Shown here: positions 1-5,555 of the stretch, piece by piece
Numbering within the stretch: position 1 is the first letter of the stretch
Layout: each line of letters starts with the position of its first letter
Program-made: the position numbers and the translations under genes
Origin: an uncultured Clostridiaceae bacterium
GTDB lineage: Bacteria > Bacillota > Clostridia > TANB77 > CAG-508
Reading direction: 5' to 3'
Assembly: GCA_958402495.1 (NCBI GenBank)
Contig: CATXTS010000108.1
Coordinates: 1 to 6,736, forward strand
Length of the DNA: 6,736 nucleotides
Notes under the pieces: model-generated
Seen by the model: the letters and a program-made list of their open reading frames with translations, nothing else
What the model was told of the DNA's origin: nothing
Database searches by the model: none

Positions 1-65
1 AGGTGAAAATTGAACTATCACCATATGACTTAACAAGAGGAAGAATTACTTGGAGAGCAAAATAA
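1..65 (+). CDS. infA: Translation initiation factor IF-1, C-terminal end (partial)
   Basis: Only the last 20 complete codons lie in the window; the first two bases finish a codon whose start is outside. The readable peptide begins VKIELSPYDLTRGRIT and ends WRAK before TAA. This is the highly conserved C-terminal end of IF-1, the small OB-fold protein that binds the 30S A site and cooperates with IF-2 and IF-3 during initiation. The following gene is rpmJ, the usual infA-rpmJ order of Firmicutes ribosomal operons, which supports the call. Nothing can be said about its start or upstream signals. Confidence 0.96.
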   Translation, partial: VKIELSPYDLTRGRITWRAK

Positions 66-104
66 ATTCAGATTATATCATGATAAGAAAAATAGTTAAC
101 GATA

Positions 105-245
105 AAATAGGCGTGCGAAGTGAGATGTGTAAAGTACATTTAGCCTGTAACTGGTTATACATCTGACCTCACACATCCTATGGGTTACCTATTTATTTTC
201 ATATCATATATAGGTTAATAGAGTATTATTGTATTAGCAGGAGGT
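105..245 (+). promoter_or_regulatory. Candidate structured RNA leader in the infA-rpmJ spacer
   Basis: The 189-nt gap between infA and rpmJ holds a compound hairpin. The inner helix pairs 123-132 with 155-164 (10 bp, one G-U). Outside it are 120-122 with 170-172, 113-115 with 174-176, and 107-111 (ATAGG) with 177-181 (CCTAT). A five-base bulge GACCT lies at 165-169. The apical loop 133-154 contains GTAACT (147-152), which can pair with GGTTAC (183-188) to make a pseudoknot. ACCTC (166-170), largely in the bulge, is complementary to GAGGT (241-245) of the rpmJ SD. Position 105-111 can alternatively pair with 188-194 (7 bp). I saw no convincing promoter or terminator in the gap. A role in controlling rpmJ translation is inference; no known RNA family was recognised. 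Confidence 0.5.
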
Positions 246-254
246 GTAGTAGTA

Positions 255-368
255 ATGAAGGTAAGACCATCAGTTAAAAAAATATGCGAAAAATGCAAAA
301 TCATTAAAAGAAAAGGTGTTATTAGAGTAATTTGCGAAAATCCAAAACACAAACAAAGACAAGGATAG
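255..368 (+). CDS. rpmJ: 50S ribosomal protein L36 (bL36), zinc-binding form
   Basis: This 37-residue protein starts MKVRPSVKKICEKC and ends KHKQRQG, the normal length and sequence of bL36, the smallest large-subunit protein. It binds 23S rRNA near the GTPase-associated region. Cys11, Cys14, Cys27 and His32 form the CxxC-C-H zinc ribbon, so this is the zinc-containing (C+) paralogue rather than the cysteine-free type. The start is fixed by GGAGGTG at 240-246, nine bases before ATG. It lies between infA and rpsM, its usual place, but is separated from both by unusually long spacers (189 and 220 nt) that look structured. It is too short for most ORF length cut-offs. Confidence 0.97.
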   Translation: MKVRPSVKKICEKCKIIKRKGVIRVICENPKHKQRQG

Positions 369-385
369 TAACATACAAAATCTTG

Positions 386-585
386 ATATTAGCACAAGTC
401 TTGAAGCGGCTGTAAGTTCTGTTTTCCATCTTAGAAAATAGACAACTTATGAAAGAGATTTGTGTTTATATACATGTCTAAAAGAATAACTAGAGATTGG
501 GTAAAACCAATGCATTTCACCTCTAGCTGTTTTAGGTAGACAAAACATAATTTTAAATTTAAAGAAAAATTTGGAGGTGCTAAGA
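386..585 (+). promoter_or_regulatory. Candidate ribosomal-protein autoregulatory leader upstream of rpsM
   Basis: The 220-nt rpmJ-rpsM spacer folds into two domains by eye. Domain I is a hairpin whose lower helix pairs 386-402 with 455-471 (one T-T mismatch, three G-U pairs). An internal loop 403-411/451-454 follows. The upper helix pairs 412-418 with 444-450 and 419-426 with 434-441, with a two-base bulge, and the apical loop is CATCTTA (427-433). Domain II is closed by TGTCTA (475-480) with TAGACA (537-542). It contains CTAGAG (490-495) with CTCTAG (521-526) and ATTGG (496-500) with CCAAT (507-511), plus a nine-base bulge 512-520. Bases 518-526 can also pair with the rpsM SD (571-579), and loop bases 429-434 with 580-585. 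In E. coli, S4 represses this operon through a pseudoknot at the rpsM start, so S4 is the likeliest ligand here. That is an inference. Confidence 0.6.
573..579 (+). promoter_or_regulatory. rpsM ribosome-binding site with an upstream complementary segment
   Basis: GGAGGTG is a near-perfect SD placed ten bases before the rpsM ATG. It is worth recording separately because CACCTCTAG at 518-526 can pair with 571-579 (nine pairs, two of them G-U). The same 521-526 segment is also the 3' strand of the 490-495/521-526 helix, so the SD can be exposed or masked depending on which helix forms. Confidence 0.7.
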
Positions 586-588
586 AAT

Positions 589-954
589 ATGGCTCGTATA
601 GCAGGAGTAGATTTACCTAGAGAGAAAAGAGTAGAAATAGGACTTACCTACATTTATGGTATAGGACTAACAAGTTCTCAAAAGATTCTAAAAGAAGCAG
701 GAGTAAATCCAGATACAAGAGTAAAGGACTTAACAGGAGAACAAGAACAAGCAATTAGAAAAGCTATGGAAGGATACCTTGTAGAAGGTGACTTAAGAAG
801 AGAAGTAGCTTTAAACATTAAAAGACTTACAGAAATCGGATGCTACAGAGGATTAAGACATAGAAAAGGTCTTCCTGTAAGAGGACAAAGAACAAAAACA
901 AATGCGCGTACAAGAAAAGGTCCTAGAAAATTAGTAAGTAAAAGTAAAAAATAA
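589..954 (+). CDS. rpsM: 30S ribosomal protein S13 (uS13)
   Basis: uS13 sits in the 30S head, contacts the P-site tRNA and forms bridges to the 50S subunit. The 121-residue product starts MARIAGVDLPREKR, carries the helix-two-turn-helix segment YIYGIGLTSSQKIL, and ends in the basic tail GQRTKTNARTRKGPRK (residues 99-114), all characteristic of the family; the length is normal. The ATG at 589 is chosen because GGAGGTG (573-579) lies ten bases upstream and the family begins MARI. An in-frame TTG at 571 overlaps the SD and is rejected as a start. It is the first gene after the structured spacer, and rpsK follows 29 nt downstream. Translation may be controlled by pairing of the leader to its SD. 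Confidence 0.98.
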   Translation: MARIAGVDLPREKRVEIGLTYIYGIGLTSSQKILKEAGVNPDTRVKDLTGEQEQAIRKAMEGYLVEGDLRREVALNIKRLTEIGCYRGLRHRKGLPVRGQRTKTNARTRKGPRKLVSKSKK

Positions 955-983
955 AAATTAAGTAAAGTAGGAGGTAAGCTTAA

Positions 984-1382
984 ATGGCAAAAGCTGTAAC
1001 AAAAAGAACAACACCAAGAAGAAGAGATAGAAAAAACATCGAAAAAGGTATGGCACATATTCATTCTAGCTTCAATAATACCATCGTTACCATCACAGAT
1101 GTACAAGGAAATGCAATTTCTTGGGCAAGTGCTGGAGAACTTGGATTTAAAGGTTCAAAGAAAAGTACACCATTTGCAGCAGGTGAAGCTGCAGAGACAG
1201 CTGCAAAAGCTGCTATGGAACATGGATTAAAAAGTGTAGAAGTATTTGTAAAAGGACCAGGTTCAGGTAGAGAAGCAGCAATTAGATCTTTACAATCAGC
1301 AGGGTTAGAAATTAGTAGCATTAAAGATGTTACACCAATCCCACATAATGGTTGTAGACCACCTAAAAGAAGAAGAGTATAG
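984..1382 (+). CDS. rpsK: 30S ribosomal protein S11 (uS11)
   Basis: uS11 binds the platform of the 30S subunit next to the E site and helps select correct codon-anticodon pairing. The 132-residue product has a basic N-terminal extension (MAKAVTKRTTPRRRDRK), then the conserved segments GMAHIHSSFNNTIVTITD and KGPGSGREAAIRSLQSAGL, and the conserved end HNGCRPPKRRRV. Length and sequence are normal for Firmicutes. AGGAGGT at 969-975 precedes the ATG with good spacing. It is 29 nt after rpsM and 51 nt before rpsD, consistent with a single transcript and no separate control. Confidence 0.98.
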   Translation: MAKAVTKRTTPRRRDRKNIEKGMAHIHSSFNNTIVTITDVQGNAISWASAGELGFKGSKKSTPFAAGEAAETAAKAAMEHGLKSVEVFVKGPGSGREAAIRSLQSAGLEISSIKDVTPIPHNGCRPPKRRRV

Positions 1383-1433
1383 TGGTAAAAAGATAGAGAG
1401 AATTAGTTTAATATTAAGGAGGAGAATACAAAA

Positions 1434-2060
1434 ATGGCAAGATATAAAGATGAACAATGCCGTATTTGCCGTAGAGAAGGACAAAAGTTATTCTTAAAGG
1501 GTTCAAGATGTTATACAGATAAATGTAGTATTTCTAGAAGAAACTATGCACCTGGACAAAATGGACAAAAAAAGAAGAAACTTTCAGAATATGGTACTCA
1601 GTTAAGAGAAAAACAAAAAACAAAAGCATTTTATGGTGTAGGAGAAAAGCAATTCAGAAAATATTTTGAAATGGCTTCTAACACAAAAGGAATTACTGGT
1701 GAAGTGTTACTACAAATTCTAGAAAGCAGATTAGATAATGTGGTTTATAGATTAGGATATGGTAGTTCAAGAGCACAAGCTAGAATGTTAATTACACATG
1801 GTGCTTTTGAAGTAAATGGACACAAAGTAGATATTGCATCTTATTTAGTAAAACCAGGTGATGTTATCAGTGTAAGAGAAATCAGAAAAGATAATGGAGC
1901 AATTAAACTAAATGTAGAAGAAAATGCAGCAAGACCTGTTCCAACATGGTTAGAAAAAGATGCAGATAAGCTAAGTGGTAAAGTAGTAAGATTAGCATCT
2001 AGAGAAGATGTAGATCTTCCAGTAGAAGAACATTTAATAGTAGAGCTTTACTCTAAATAA
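1434..2060 (+). CDS. rpsD: 30S ribosomal protein S4 (uS4), zinc-binding form
   Basis: uS4 is a primary 16S rRNA-binding protein that nucleates 30S assembly at the five-way junction of the 5' domain. In several bacteria it represses its own operon. The 208-residue product starts MARYKDEQCRICRREG. Cys9, Cys12, Cys26 and Cys31 form a four-cysteine zinc site, absent from E. coli S4 but present in other bacterial S4 proteins. Residues about 98-160 are the S4 RNA-binding domain (SRLDNVVYRLGYGSSRAQAR and VNGHKV, then LVKPGDVISV). AAGGAGG at 1416-1422 sets the start. Its position within the alpha operon, rather than elsewhere as in Bacillus, fits Clostridia and makes feedback on the rpsM leader plausible. 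Confidence 0.98.
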   Translation: MARYKDEQCRICRREGQKLFLKGSRCYTDKCSISRRNYAPGQNGQKKKKLSEYGTQLREKQKTKAFYGVGEKQFRKYFEMASNTKGITGEVLLQILESRLDNVVYRLGYGSSRAQARMLITHGAFEVNGHKVDIASYLVKPGDVISVREIRKDNGAIKLNVEENAARPVPTWLEKDADKLSGKVVRLASREDVDLPVEEHLIVELYSK

Positions 2061-2073
2061 TGAGAAGATAACA

Positions 2074-2210
2074 CTACAGTGTATAAGAAACTATGTAGAG
2101 GCATCTTTAAAAAAGATAGATTATATTTTAAGAAGTAAAGTAATAGGGGAAATAAAAAGAAAAAATGGGCATGAAACTAACCTTAGCTTAGAACTTCTAA
2201 AATAGGAGGT
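2074..2210 (+). promoter_or_regulatory. Possible RNA structure in the rpsD-rpoA spacer
   Basis: The 154-nt gap between rpsD and rpoA is long for this operon. Three consecutive hairpins can be drawn: CTACA (2074-2078) with TGTAG (2094-2098); ATCTTT (2103-2108) with AAAGAT (2112-2117); and a long-range helix pairing 2124-2129 plus 2131-2136 with 2193-2204 (12 bp around one bulged A). The last helix ends on the first base of the rpoA SD (AGGAGGT, 2204-2210). It could position or partly mask the ribosome-binding site. The segment is very A/T rich, so part of this pairing may be chance. No promoter or terminator was convincing. Confidence 0.3.
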
Positions 2211-2214
2211 AAAA

Positions 2215-3162
2215 ATGATAGAATTTGAAAGGCCAAATATTAAATGCTTAGAGATAGACAATGAGAACAATTATGCAAAATTTGTTTGTGAGCCATTAGA
2301 ACGTGGTTATGGAGTAACAATAGGAAATTCTTTAAGAAGAATCCTATTATCTTCTTTACCAGGTGCTGCTATCACAAGCGTAAAAATTGAGGGCGTAGTT
2401 CATGAATTTTCTACTATACCAAATGTAGTAGAAGATGTACCAGAGATAATTGTAAACCTAAAACGAGTTAGATTAAAGCTTCATGAAAATGAAGAAAAAA
2501 TCATTAGAATTGATTTCAAAGGTGAAGGAGAAGTAAAAGCTGGAGATATTGTAACCGATAGTTCTGTAGAAGTATTAAATCCAGATTTACATATCGCAAC
2601 ACTTGCTGAAGGTGGACATCTTCAAATGGAAATGACTGTTGAAATGGGAAGAGGATACAATTCAGCTGAGAAAAACAAGAAAGACAGTCAACCAATTGGT
2701 GTATTACCAATCGACTCTATTTATACACCTGTAAAGAAAGTAAACTATGCAGTGGAAAATACAAGAGTTGGTCAAAACATTGATTTTGATAAATTAACGA
2801 TTGAATTATGGACAGATGGAAGTTTAGCTCCTTATGAAGCTTTAAGCTTAGCTGCAAAGGTAATGACTGGCCATTTAGAATTATTTATTGATTTATCAGA
2901 AACAGCAAAAAATACACAAGTTATGATTGAAAAAGAAGAAGACAAAAAAGAAAAAGTATTAGAAATGTCTATCGAAGACTTAGAATTATCTGTAAGATCA
3001 TTCAATTGTCTAAAAAGAGCTGGTATATCTACAGTAGAAGATATTACCAATAAGACAGAAGCAGAAATGATGAAAGTTAGAAATTTAGGAAAGAAATCAT
3101 TAGATGAAGTAACTTATAAACTACATTCATTAGGATTAGACTTTGCTAAAGAAGAAGACTAA
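2215..3162 (+). CDS. rpoA: DNA-directed RNA polymerase subunit alpha
   Basis: Alpha dimerises to start polymerase assembly and uses its C-terminal domain to contact promoter UP elements and activators. The 315-residue product is full length. The N-terminal domain (about 1-232) begins MIEFERPNIKCLE and contains the dimer and beta-binding segments ERGYGVTIGNSLRRILLSSL and the conserved ELWTDGSLAPYEALSLAAK. A charged linker (about 233-250) leads to the C-terminal helix-hairpin-helix domain (about 251-310). There Arg261 in LSVRSFNCLKRAGI and the segment RNLGKKS (289-295) match the DNA-contacting positions of the family. AGGAGGT at 2204-2210 precedes the ATG. rplQ follows after 33 nt. Nothing is unusual in the protein; the upstream spacer may carry RNA structure. 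Confidence 0.98.
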   Translation: MIEFERPNIKCLEIDNENNYAKFVCEPLERGYGVTIGNSLRRILLSSLPGAAITSVKIEGVVHEFSTIPNVVEDVPEIIVNLKRVRLKLHENEEKIIRIDFKGEGEVKAGDIVTDSSVEVLNPDLHIATLAEGGHLQMEMTVEMGRGYNSAEKNKKDSQPIGVLPIDSIYTPVKKVNYAVENTRVGQNIDFDKLTIELWTDGSLAPYEALSLAAKVMTGHLELFIDLSETAKNTQVMIEKEEDKKEKVLEMSIEDLELSVRSFNCLKRAGISTVEDITNKTEAEMMKVRNLGKKSLDEVTYKLHSLGLDFAKEED

Positions 3163-3180
3163 AAATAGAAATAACCGATT

Positions 3181-3198
3181 AAGGAGGGAACCAAGTTG
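3181..3198 (+). promoter_or_regulatory. SD and TTG start codon of rplQ
   Basis: AAGGAGGG at 3181-3188 is a strong SD seven bases before TTG (3196-3198). The strong SD compensates for the weak start codon and decides this start over the later ATG at 3238. Confidence 0.85.
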
Positions 3199-3720
3199 GC
3201 AATCAATAGAAAATTAGGTAAAACAACAGACATTCGTATGGCAATGCTTAAGTGTCAATTAACAGACTTAATTTTACATGGAAAAATAGAAACAACAGAA
3301 GCTAGAGCTAAAGAAGTAAAAGCAATGGCAGACAGCATTATTGCGTTAGCAGTAAAAGAGAAAGACAATTTCGAAACAGTAGATGTAAAAGTCGTAAAAG
3401 CAAAATTAGATAGCAAGGGAAACAAAGAAACCGAACTTGTAAAAAGCAAAAATGGTAAAGAATATTTAAGAGTTGTAAAAGAAGAAAAAACAGAAAAAAG
3501 ACAAAAAGATATGGCAACTAGATTAAATGCAAGAAGAAAAATGATGAGAATTTTAAATAAAGTAAAAGACGAAAAAGGAAACAATATTGATTTACCTGCA
3601 AAATTATTTAATGAAATAGCTCCAAAATACGAGAATAGAGTTGGTGGATACACACGTATTATCAAAGCAGGACCTCGTAGAGGAGATGCAGCAGAAGTTG
3701 TAATCTTACAATTAGTATAG
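3196..3720 (+). CDS. rplQ: 50S ribosomal protein L17 (bL17) with internal insertion, TTG start
   Basis: bL17 lies near the peptide exit tunnel of the 50S subunit. The 174-residue product starts MAINRKLGKTTDIRMAML, matching the family's N-terminal RKLG motif, and ends GYTRIIKAGPRRGDAAEVVILQLV, matching the conserved C-terminus. Canonical L17 is roughly 115-130 residues. The excess is a charged insertion at about 55-107, between the AKEVKAMADSIIALA helix and the conserved ARRKMMRIL segment; I recall similar insertions in clostridial L17. The start is a TTG, chosen because AAGGAGGG (3181-3188) lies seven bases upstream and it restores the family N-terminus. The next in-frame ATG (3238) would delete the RKLG motif. 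It is the last gene of the operon, closed by a terminator. Confidence 0.96.
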   Translation: MAINRKLGKTTDIRMAMLKCQLTDLILHGKIETTEARAKEVKAMADSIIALAVKEKDNFETVDVKVVKAKLDSKGNKETELVKSKNGKEYLRVVKEEKTEKRQKDMATRLNARRKMMRILNKVKDEKGNNIDLPAKLFNEIAPKYENRVGGYTRIIKAGPRRGDAAEVVILQLV

Positions 3721-3733
3721 TATATAAAAAATG

Positions 3734-3760
3734 AAAAAGCCTAATGTTTTAGGTTTTTTT
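3734..3760 (+). terminator. Rho-independent terminator ending the ribosomal operon
   Basis: CCTAA (3740-3744) pairs with TTAGG (3749-3753) around the loop TGTT. The A-run 3734-3738 can extend the stem against the seven-T tract (3754-3760). It starts 14 nt after the rplQ stop. A longer alternative pairing, 3736-3741 with GGCTTT (3766-3771), also exists. The T tract and position make this the end of the infA-rplQ transcript. Confidence 0.85.
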
Positions 3761-3814
3761 ATTTTGGCTTTAAATTTATAATCTAAAATAATTTAAAAAA
3801 ATATTTATAAAGCA

Positions 3815-3843
3815 TTGACAAAACAAAGATTCGCATATATAAT
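3815..3843 (+). promoter_or_regulatory. Sigma-A promoter for recN
   Basis: TTGACA (3815-3820) and TATAAT (3838-3843) are both exact consensus hexamers with a 17-base spacer. The 3761-3814 stretch upstream is almost pure A/T and could act as an UP element. Transcription would begin near 3850, giving a short leader of about 30 nt before the recN ATG at 3880. Confidence 0.9.
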
Positions 3844-3869
3844 AATACCATGCAAACATAAATTCGTAT

Positions 3870-3882
3870 GGAGGTTATTATG
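3870..3882 (+). promoter_or_regulatory. SD that fixes the recN start
   Basis: GGAGG (3870-3874) lies five bases before ATG 3880-3882. An in-frame ATG at 3868 overlaps this SD and has no ribosome-binding site of its own, so the shorter protein, which also matches the family N-terminus, is the correct one. Confidence 0.85.
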
Positions 3883-5508
3883 ATAACAACAATACATATT
3901 CAAAATATAGGAATAATAGAGGATATCACCATTAATTTAAATCAAGGGTTAAATATCTTAACAGGAGAGACTGGTGCTGGAAAAACCTTAATTATTGATT
4001 CTTTAAATATACTAGCAGGAGGTAGATTCTCTAAAGAGATGATTAGAAAAGGAGAAAATAATTCCTTTGTAGAAGCTTGTATCTTCTTGCCAGAACATAA
4101 GCAAGCTATAGATGGAAATATCATTATTTCTAGAGAAATATACACCAATGGAAGAAATATGTGTAAAATCAATGGTAGATTAGTCACAGTAACACAGTTA
4201 AAAGAATTTATGAAAGATATTATTGATATACATGGACAGCAAGATAATCAAACATTACTAGATAAATCCTCTCATATTGGCTATTTAGATAGTTTTATAG
4301 GGGAAACGTTAGGTTCTATAAAGCAAAATTATAGAGTGTTATATACACAATACCAAGACATTAAAAAAGAGTTAAAAGAAAACTATGGTGATACGAAAGA
4401 AAAGGAACGTCAATTAGATTTATTATATTATCAATTAAAAGAAATCAAGAATGCAAATCTAAAAGTAGGTGAAGAAGAAGAACTAGAAGAAAAAAGGAAC
4501 AATATGTTAAATGCAGAAAAAATAACACAGAGTTTACAACAATGTGATGAAGCATTAAGCGAAGCAACAATCGATAGTGTCAATATAGCCATTAGAGCAT
4601 TAGAAAAAATAGATGGTATGAAGAGAGAATATACACAAACTTTATCAGAATTAAAAAATGTATATTATGAGGTACAAGAAATTTCAAGAGATATTAGTTC
4701 CTTAAAAGAAGATACTTGTTTTGAAGAAGAAGAAAGACAGCAAGTAGAAGAACGTTTAGATTTATTATTTTCTTTAAAAAGAAAGTATGGAAATGGTATA
4801 GAAGAAATTTTAAAATATCAAGAAAAATTAGAAAAACAAATTCAAGAAATAGAAAATATAGATGAAATTAACCAAAAGAGAAAACAAAGACTAGAAGAAA
4901 TAGAAACACAAATGGAAAAATTAGCAGAACAATTACATAGTTTGCGTATAGATTTTGCAAAACAACTACAAGAAAATATTAACGAAGAGTTGGCACAATT
5001 AGAAATGCCCAATGCTCAATTTTCTATTGCTATAGAGAAAAATGAAAATCGAGAATTTCATAAAAATGGATTAGATACAATAGAATTTTTAATTTGTACC
5101 AATGTAGGGGAAGAAGCAAAGCCATTAATTAAAATTGCATCAGGAGGAGAAATGTCTAGAATGATGTTAGCCATTAAATCGGTACTAGCTAAGGTAGACC
5201 AAGTTCCCGTTATGATTTTCGATGAAATAGATACAGGAATTAGTGGTGTGGCAGCCAATAGCGTAGGTCAAAAACTAAAGAAAATTGCAAAATTACATCA
5301 GGTTATTTGTATTACCCACTTAGCAAGTATTGCAGCAAAGGGAGACTACAACTATTATATCAGTAAACAAGTAGAAGAAGGAAAAACGAAGACCCATATA
5401 GCCCAATTAAATGAAGAAGAAACATTAAAAGAAATTGCTAGAATTGCCAGTGGAACAATTAGTGAGATTACCTTAGAACATGCACAAGAATTACGAAAAG
5501 TAGTTTAA
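3880..5508 (+). CDS. recN: DNA repair protein RecN
   Basis: RecN is an SMC-like ATPase that gathers at DNA double-strand breaks and promotes recombinational repair. The 542-residue product starts MITTIHIQNIGIIED. It has the Walker A loop GETGAGKT at 29-36, the HGQQDNQ motif near 118-124, a long coiled-coil region (about 150-370, Glu/Lys/Gln rich), the ABC signature SGGEMSRM at 421-428 and the Walker B segment VMIFDEIDTG at 444-453. The two ATPase halves flank the coiled coil as in the family, and the length is close to normal (about 550-575). ATG 3880 is preferred to ATG 3868, which overlaps the GGAGG SD at 3870-3874. It is transcribed alone from its own consensus promoter, between two terminators. 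Confidence 0.97.
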   Translation: MITTIHIQNIGIIEDITINLNQGLNILTGETGAGKTLIIDSLNILAGGRFSKEMIRKGENNSFVEACIFLPEHKQAIDGNIIISREIYTNGRNMCKINGRLVTVTQLKEFMKDIIDIHGQQDNQTLLDKSSHIGYLDSFIGETLGSIKQNYRVLYTQYQDIKKELKENYGDTKEKERQLDLLYYQLKEIKNANLKVGEEEELEEKRNNMLNAEKITQSLQQCDEALSEATIDSVNIAIRALEKIDGMKREYTQTLSELKNVYYEVQEISRDISSLKEDTCFEEEERQQVEERLDLLFSLKRKYGNGIEEILKYQEKLEKQIQEIENIDEINQKRKQRLEEIETQMEKLAEQLHSLRIDFAKQLQENINEELAQLEMPNAQFSIAIEKNENREFHKNGLDTIEFLICTNVGEEAKPLIKIASGGEMSRMMLAIKSVLAKVDQVPVMIFDEIDTGISGVAANSVGQKLKKIAKLHQVICITHLASIAAKGDYNYYISKQVEEGKTKTHIAQLNEEETLKEIARIASGTISEITLEHAQELRKVV

Positions 5509-5555
5509 AAAAATAAGGTTAGACTTGAAAAATGTAAAAAAGTGAAGAAAAGGTA

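Noticed and set aside
66..254. Internal promoter for rpmJ
   Set aside because: The region has TATA-like words, as expected for A/T-rich DNA, but no TTGACA-like hexamer at 16-18 bases from any of them.
571..588. TTG at 571 as the rpsM start
   Set aside because: It overlaps the SD and would add six residues absent from S13; ATG 589 fits both SD spacing and the family N-terminus.
369..588. Internal promoter or attenuator terminator before rpsM
   Set aside because: No paired -35/-10 elements at the right spacing, and no hairpin followed by a T tract, so control here would have to be translational rather than by termination.
843..1321. Open frames on the minus strand opposite rpsM and rpsK
   Set aside because: They are antisense to strongly conserved ribosomal genes, resemble no family and have low-complexity composition imposed by the sense codons.
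3255..3665. 136-codon minus-strand open frame within rplQ
   Set aside because: It is antisense to L17 and its Ser/Phe/Leu-rich translation is the mirror of the Lys/Glu-rich sense strand. No promoter or SD supports it.
3868..3879. ATG at 3868 as the recN start
   Set aside because: It overlaps the GGAGG SD and adds four residues not expected in RecN; ATG 3880 is correctly spaced.
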